Shown here one piece after another: positions 59,459-64,000 of a stretch of DNA of 64,000 nt. The notes below the pieces were generated by a model. It saw only the letters and a list, made by a program, of their open reading frames with translations. It was not told the DNA's origin and did no database searches. Numbering within the stretch: the first letter of the stretch is position 1; the number at the start of each line of letters is the position of its first letter. The stretch covers positions 248,001-312,000 of the forward strand of contig NZ_UTBZ01000228.1 of the NCBI RefSeq assembly GCF_900580865.1, written 5' to 3'. Position numbers and translations under genes: made by a program. The DNA is from Pseudomonas viridiflava (GTDB lineage Bacteria; Pseudomonadota; Gammaproteobacteria; Pseudomonadales; Pseudomonadaceae).

Positions 59459-62041
59459 ATGAATAAAGCTATTTCTGACCTGTCCTCCCACACCCCGATG
59501 ATGCAGCAGTACTGGCGCCTGAAGAATCAGCACCCGGACCAGCTGATGTTCTACCGCATGGGCGACTTCTACGAGATCTTCTACGAAGACGCGAAGAAGG
59601 CTGCCAAGTTGCTCGACATCACCCTGACCGCGCGCGGACAGTCGGCGGGGCAGGCGATTCCGATGTGTGGCATTCCTTACCACGCGGCGGAAGGCTATCT
59701 GGCAAAACTGGTCAAGCTTGGCGAATCGGTGGTGATCTGCGAGCAGGTCGGTGACCCGGCAACCAGCAAAGGCCCGGTTGAGCGTCAGGTCGTAAGGATC
59801 CTCACGCCGGGTACGGTCAGTGACGAGGCGCTGCTCGACGAGCGCCGCGACAACTTGATCGCTGCGCTGCTGGGTGATGAGCGTCTGTTCGGTCTGGCCG
59901 TGCTGGACATCACCAGCGGCAGTTTCAGCGTGTCGGAAATCAAAGGCTGGGAGAACCTGCTCGCGGAACTGGAGCGGATCAATCCGGTGGAGTTGCTGAT
60001 CCCGGATGACTGGCCAAGGGACCTGCCAGCGGAAAAACGCCGTGGCGTCAGCCGTCGTGCGCCGTGGGATTTCGAGCGTGATTCAGCACTGAAAAGCCTG
60101 TGCCAACAGTTTTCTACTCAGGACCTGAAGGGCTTTGGTTGCGAGAACCTGACCCTGGCCATCGGCGCTGCCGGTTGCCTGCTGGCCTACGCCAAGGAAA
60201 CCCAGCGCACCGCCCTGCCCCACTTGCGCAGCCTGCGCCACGAACGTCTCGACGACACCGTAGTGCTGGACGGTGCGAGCCGCCGCAATCTTGAACTCGA
60301 CACCAATCTGGCCGGCGGCCGCGACAACACCCTGCAATCGGTGGTCGATCGCTGCCAGACCGCCATGGGCAGCCGTTTGCTGACCCGTTGGTTGAATCGT
60401 CCGCTGCGCGATCTGACCGTGCTGCTGGCGCGCCAGACCTCGATCACTTGCCTGCTCGATCGCTACCGTTTCGAAAAGCTGCAACCGCAGCTCAAGGAAA
60501 TTGGCGATATCGAGCGGATTCTCGCGCGGATCGGCCTGCGCAATGCCCGTCCTCGTGACCTTGCCCGGCTGCGTGACGCCCTTGGCGCCCTGCCTGAACT
60601 GCAAGTGGCGATGACCGATCTGGAAGCGCCGCACCTGCAGAGTCTGGCGACCATCACCAGCACCTACCCGGAGCTGGCGGCACTCCTGGAAAAAGCCATC
60701 ATCGACAACCCGCCCGCCGTGATCCGTGACGGCGGTGTGCTGAAAACCGGCTACGACAGCGAACTCGACGAGCTGCAATCGTTGAGCGAGAACGCCGGCC
60801 AGTTCCTCATCGATCTGGAAGCCCGTGAGAAAGCCCGCACCGGTCTGAGCCATCTGAAAGTCGGCTACAACCGCATTCACGGCTACTTCATCGAGCTGCC
60901 GAGCAAGCAGGCCGAATCGGCGCCGGCGGATTACATCCGGCGCCAGACGCTGAAGGGCGCCGAACGCTTCATAACGCCGGAACTGAAAGAGTTCGAAGAC
61001 AAGGCACTCTCCGCCAAGAGCCGTGCCTTGGCGCGCGAGAAGATGCTTTACGAAGCGTTGCTGGAAGATCTGATCAGCCAGTTGCCACCGTTGCAGGACA
61101 CCGCCGGCGCGCTGGCTGAACTGGATGTGTTGAGCAACCTCGCCGAGCGTGCGCTGAACCTCGACCTGAATTGCCCGCGATTCGTCAGCGAACCCTGCAT
61201 GCGCATCACCCAGGGACGTCACCCGGTGGTCGAGCAAGTTCTGACCACGCCGTTCGTGGCCAACGACCTGAGTCTGGACGACAACACACGCATGCTGGTG
61301 ATTACCGGCCCCAACATGGGCGGTAAATCCACCTACATGCGCCAAACCGCCTTGATCGTGCTATTGGCGCACATCGGCAGCTTCGTACCGGCGGCCAGTT
61401 GCGAACTGTCGCTGGTCGACCGCATTTTCACCCGCATTGGCTCCAGCGATGACTTGGCCGGTGGCCGTTCGACCTTCATGGTCGAGATGAGCGAAACCGC
61501 GAACATCCTGCACAACGCCACCGAGCGCAGCCTGGTGCTGATGGACGAAGTCGGTCGCGGCACCAGCACCTTCGACGGTCTGTCGCTGGCATGGGCTGCG
61601 GCGGAGCGCCTGGCCCACCTGCGTGCCTATACGCTGTTCGCTACACACTACTTCGAACTGACCGTGTTGCCGGAAGCCGAGCCATTGGTGGCCAACGTCC
61701 ACCTCAACGCTACCGAGCACAATGAACGCATCGTGTTCTTGCACCACGTGCTGCCCGGCCCTGCCAGCCAGAGCTACGGTCTGGCAGTGGCGCAATTGGC
61801 CGGTGTGCCGAGCGAAGTGATCGTACGTGCCCGCGAGCACCTGAGCCGACTGGAAGAAACCGCCTTGCCGCATGAAGCACCGAAACCGGTCGCCAAGGGC
61901 AAACCGGCGACGCCACAGCAAAGCGACATGTTCGCCAGCCTGCCGCATCCGGTACTCGATGAGCTGGCTAAACTGGATCTGGATGACCTGACCCCGCGTC
62001 GTGCGCTCGAAATGCTCTATGCATTGAAGAACCGGATATAA
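59459..62041 (+). CDS. mutS: MutS DNA mismatch repair protein
   Basis: 860 residues. Recognises mismatches and starts repair. Mismatch-binding motif YRMGDFYEIFYEDA near residue 32, connector and core domains, clamp region at about 430-560, Walker A GPNMGGKS at 617-624, then DEVGRGTSTFDG and the ATHYFELT segment. C-terminal part with the QSDMFASLPHPVLDEL beta-clamp/tetramer region. Its far neighbour in the core genome, pncC, lies 36 kb away because of the tailocin insert. Confidence 0.98.
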   Translation: MNKAISDLSSHTPMMQQYWRLKNQHPDQLMFYRMGDFYEIFYEDAKKAAKLLDITLTARGQSAGQAIPMCGIPYHAAEGYLAKLVKLGESVVICEQVGDPATSKGPVERQVVRILTPGTVSDEALLDERRDNLIAALLGDERLFGLAVLDITSGSFSVSEIKGWENLLAELERINPVELLIPDDWPRDLPAEKRRGVSRRAPWDFERDSALKSLCQQFSTQDLKGFGCENLTLAIGAAGCLLAYAKETQRTALPHLRSLRHERLDDTVVLDGASRRNLELDTNLAGGRDNTLQSVVDRCQTAMGSRLLTRWLNRPLRDLTVLLARQTSITCLLDRYRFEKLQPQLKEIGDIERILARIGLRNARPRDLARLRDALGALPELQVAMTDLEAPHLQSLATITSTYPELAALLEKAIIDNPPAVIRDGGVLKTGYDSELDELQSLSENAGQFLIDLEAREKARTGLSHLKVGYNRIHGYFIELPSKQAESAPADYIRRQTLKGAERFITPELKEFEDKALSAKSRALAREKMLYEALLEDLISQLPPLQDTAGALAELDVLSNLAERALNLDLNCPRFVSEPCMRITQGRHPVVEQVLTTPFVANDLSLDDNTRMLVITGPNMGGKSTYMRQTALIVLLAHIGSFVPAASCELSLVDRIFTRIGSSDDLAGGRSTFMVEMSETANILHNATERSLVLMDEVGRGTSTFDGLSLAWAAAERLAHLRAYTLFATHYFELTVLPEAEPLVANVHLNATEHNERIVFLHHVLPGPASQSYGLAVAQLAGVPSEVIVRAREHLSRLEETALPHEAPKPVAKGKPATPQQSDMFASLPHPVLDELAKLDLDDLTPRRALEMLYALKNRI

Positions 62042-62204
62042 GCACTGAAGAAGCGGATATAACGCAAACGGCTTCAAGCTGTTAGAATCTCGCGCGGTTT
62101 GGGATGCTGCTGGCTAATAGCCTGGCCAGCAGGTATCGCTCCCGAACCTGGCGACCCCAACCGTGAAGGGGCAACGCTGCCGCCGCCTGAGGAGAAAATT
62201 AGAA

Positions 62205-62528
62205 ATGACCTTCGTCGTCACCGACAACTGCATCAAGTGCAAGTACACCGACTGCGTAGAAGTCTGTCCGGTGGACTGCTTTTACGAAGGCCCGAATTTC
62301 CTGGTGATTCACCCGGATGAGTGCATCGACTGCGCCCTGTGCGAGCCGGAATGCCCGGCCGTAGCCATTTTCTCCGAGGACGAAGTTCCGGAAGAGATGC
62401 AGGAGTTCATTCAACTGAACGTTGAACTGGCCGAGATCTGGCCGAACATCACCGAGAAGAAAGAATCGCTGCCAGATGCCGAAGAGTGGGATGGCGTCAA
62501 AGGCAAGATCAAAGACCTCGAACGCTGA
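62205..62528 (+). CDS. fdxA: Seven-iron ferredoxin
   Basis: 107 residues. Electron carrier with one 3Fe-4S and one 4Fe-4S cluster. Cysteines 9, 12, 17, 21 and 25 at the start (CIKCKYTDCVEVCPVDC) and 40, 43, 46 and 50 (CIDCALCEPEC). ATG 62205 is preceded by GAGGAGA; the longer frame has no homology. Confidence 0.96.
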   Translation: MTFVVTDNCIKCKYTDCVEVCPVDCFYEGPNFLVIHPDECIDCALCEPECPAVAIFSEDEVPEEMQEFIQLNVELAEIWPNITEKKESLPDAEEWDGVKGKIKDLER

Positions 62529-62547
62529 TCTGCCACGCGCTCGAATG

Positions 62548-62572
62548 AAAAGGCCCCTTGCGGGCCTTTTTG
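62548..62572 (+). terminator. Terminator of fdxA
   Basis: AAAAGGCCC/GGGCCTTTTT hairpin 20 bases after the stop. Confidence 0.9.
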
Positions 62573-62600
62573 CTTTTCTGGGTTTTACTTTTTTGCGGGC

Positions 62601-62627
62601 AAAAAAAGGGGCGGTATGACCCGCCCA
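62601..62627 (-). terminator. Terminator of rgsA
   Basis: GGGCGG/CCGCCC stem with a seven-T run on the minus strand, convergent with the fdxA terminator. Confidence 0.88.
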
Positions 62628-62777
62628 CATTTTTTCCCTATTCCCTGTATTCCTTTTTCATCGTCCTGATGAATCGCGTCCTGCGATGTCCGTTCCCCTC
62701 TTCCTTGAAGGGCGTGTCTGTCCGTCGACACAACCCGGATACTAAAGAGTTCCCTGCCAAGAGCAATCGGCCCCGGG
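62601..62777 (-). ncRNA. rgsA: Small RNA RgsA
   Basis: The rgsA (P16) sRNA gene is known between fdxA and rpoS in Pseudomonas. On the minus strand there is a GGCCCC/GGGGCC-rich 5' end near 62769-62781, several GGA-containing loops (AAGGAAG, CAGGACG, AAGGAAT), and a strong terminator GGGCGG...CCGCCC followed by seven T at 62601-62627. A CTATTTTT element at about 62783-62790 could be the -10 box. RgsA is reported as RpoS-dependent and linked to GacS/GacA and oxidative stress. Ends are approximate. Confidence 0.72.
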
Positions 62778-62902
62778 GGCCAAAAATAGCTGTAATAAGC
62801 TCTTCACATTAAAAAATAAATATACAAATCAACAAGTTAAAAACAGCTGCTGGGGGCGATAGACATCTACCGTACTGTAAAGATAGTGAACACTTACGGA
62901 AG

Positions 62903-62920
62903 AGTAAGCCAAGGCTTACA
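62903..62920. promoter_or_regulatory. GacA-box-like upstream element of rgsA
   Basis: Minus strand TGTAAG-CCTTGG-CTTACT, against the known GacA site TGTAAG-N6-CTTACA: one mismatch, at the last base. It lies about 130 bases upstream of the rgsA start, fitting reports that rgsA is Gac-dependent. Confidence 0.65.
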
Positions 62921-63005
62921 CCGAGAGACTACAAACGATGGAAATGCCAACCGTATGTCCGGCAATGAACCGGGTGGCGTGAGATAACCAACAAATCCAG
63001 GCCAA

Positions 63006-63035
63006 CAAAAAGCCCCGAACCAGTCGGGGCTTTTT
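63006..63035 (-). terminator. Terminator of rpoS (bidirectional)
   Basis: AAAAAGCCCCG...CGGGGCTTTTT, symmetrical, 14 bases after the rpoS stop. Confidence 0.9.
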
Positions 63036-63048
63036 GCGGGCGAGGCGC

Positions 63049-64000
63049 TTATTGAAACAGCGACTCGCTCGACAGGCCATTCTTCTCGAGGATTTCACGA
63101 AGGCGCTTGAGGCCTTCCACCTGGATCTGCCGTACCCGTTCCCGGGTCAGACCGATTTCCAGGCCTACATCTTCCAGCGTACTGCTCTCGTGACCTCGCA
63201 GGCCAAAGCGGCGTACCACCACTTCGCGCTGCTTGTCGGTCAGCTCTGACAGCCATTGATCAATGCTCTGCGACAGATCGTCATCCTGCAGCAGTTCACA
63301 GGGATCGGTCGGACGATCATCGGTAAGGGTGTCCAGCAGGGTTTTATCCGAATCCGGACCCAGCGAGACGTCGACAGAAGAAACCCGCTCGTTCAGGCCC
63401 AGCATGCGCTTGACCTCGCCCACCGGTTTTTCCAGCAGGTTGGCAATTTCTTCGGGTGAAGGTTCGTGGTCGAGCTTTTGCGTCAGCTCCCGTGCAGCCC
63501 GCAGGTACACGTTGAGCTCCTTGACCACGTGAATCGGCAACCGGATGGTCCGGGTCTGATTCATGATCGCGCGCTCGATGGTCTGACGAATCCACCAGGT
63601 CGCGTAGGTCGAGAAGCGGAAGCCGCGCTCGGGATCGAACTTTTCCACCGCGCGGATCAGCCCGAGGTTGCCCTCTTCGATCAGATCCAGCAGCGACAGC
63701 CCCCGATTGACGTAACGCCGGGCGATTTTCACCACCAGCCGCAGGTTACTTTCAATCATGCGCTTGCGTCCGGCCGGATCGCCACTTTGCGACAGTCGCG
63801 CAAAATGAACTTCTTCCTCCGGGGAGAGCAATGGGGAAAAGCCGATTTCGTTGAGATACAACTGCGTGGCATCAAGTGCCCGCGTGTAGTCGATGTACTT
63901 ATGTTGTTTAAGTGAAGCGGAGTGTTTGGATTTGGAACGAACGGAAGGTGGAGCAGCCCCTTCATCATTCGACATCGAAGATTCCGAATCGATGCCGGTC
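63049..64000 (-). CDS. rpoS: RNA polymerase sigma factor RpoS (5' end outside the window)
   Basis: Stationary-phase and stress sigma factor. At least 316 residues are present. The frame stays open to the window edge (TGIDSESSMSNDEG), and pseudomonad RpoS has about 335 residues, so the true start lies a little further. Region 1.2/2 (ALDATQLYLNEIGFSPLLS, RYVNRGLSLLDLIEEGNLGL, FRFSTYATWWIRQTIERA), region 3 and region 4 (LTRERVRQIQVEGLKRLR) are intact. The internal Met at 63975 is not the likely start. Confidence 0.96.
   Translation of the reverse strand, partial: TGIDSESSMSNDEGAAPPSVRSKSKHSASLKQHKYIDYTRALDATQLYLNEIGFSPLLSPEEEVHFARLSQSGDPAGRKRMIESNLRLVVKIARRYVNRGLSLLDLIEEGNLGLIRAVEKFDPERGFRFSTYATWWIRQTIERAIMNQTRTIRLPIHVVKELNVYLRAARELTQKLDHEPSPEEIANLLEKPVGEVKRMLGLNERVSSVDVSLGPDSDKTLLDTLTDDRPTDPCELLQDDDLSQSIDQWLSELTDKQREVVVRRFGLRGHESSTLEDVGLEIGLTRERVRQIQVEGLKRLREILEKNGLSSESLFQ

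Noticed and set aside
62810..62900. Plus-strand sRNA ending at the rpoS terminator
   Set aside because: The symmetrical terminator at 63006 could serve one, but I find no clear plus-strand promoter; the dyad at 62903 fits a GacA site for rgsA better.

Overview
The window is a chromosomal segment of a fluorescent-group Pseudomonas. The core order rpoS-fdxA-mutS-[insert]-cinA/pncC-recA-recX, the mprF/alanyl-PG hydrolase pair, rhlG, finR/fpr, dgkA/erdR and two abundant REP-type inverted repeat families all fit that genus. Species cannot be fixed from the sequence alone.

Layout. (1) 1-23.6 kb is mostly housekeeping: dinB with a LexA box, two tandem initiator tRNA units, mprF and a lipid-hydrolase partner, a DUF3077 gene behind a candidate structured leader RNA, kup, rimO, a tandem repeat array, a GNAT enzyme, an RluF-like protein, a DUF1456 protein, rhlG, trmO, divergent fpr/finR, dgkA, erdR, tapT, a PA3611-like secreted protein, a LOG-family enzyme, recX, recA (with its own LexA box) and pncC. 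REP hairpins fill many of the gaps.

(2) About 23.7-56.7 kb is a defective-phage (tailocin) cluster inserted between pncC and mutS, read entirely on the minus strand. It holds two complete contractile-tail modules and no capsid, portal, terminase or integrase. Starting from the regulator end: a LexA-like self-cleaving repressor, a late promoter covered by TGC-N6-GCA operators, an orphan fibre chaperone, a holin, then a P2-like module (V, W, J, I, fibre, chaperone, sheath, tube, E/E', tape measure, U, X, D). This is followed by a Mu-like module (gp37, gp38-like, sheath, tube, gp41/42, tape measure, gp43 to gp48). After that come five tandem tail-fibre/chaperone cassettes sharing one N-terminal anchor, then a single endolysin and nested Rz/Rz1 spanins. 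One lysis set appears to serve both tailocins. Both modules carry a textbook T_TTT_TTN slippery heptamer for -1 frameshifting in the tail assembly chaperone; each frame extension is 54 codons and ends at the tape-measure start.

(3) 56.7-59.2 kb is a small accessory patch: a lipoprotein, a DUF1090 protein, and a ToxR-like/FidL-like membrane pair. (4) 59.4-64 kb is core again: mutS, fdxA, the small RNA gene rgsA on the minus strand with a GacA-box-like upstream element, and rpoS, whose 5' end lies beyond the window.

How it works together (inference): DNA damage activates RecA, which would inactivate LexA (dinB, recA) and trigger self-cleavage of the tailocin repressor. That would fire the late promoter and lead to assembly of two kinds of contractile bacteriocin, the Mu-like one with up to five alternative fibres, and release by holin, endolysin and spanins.
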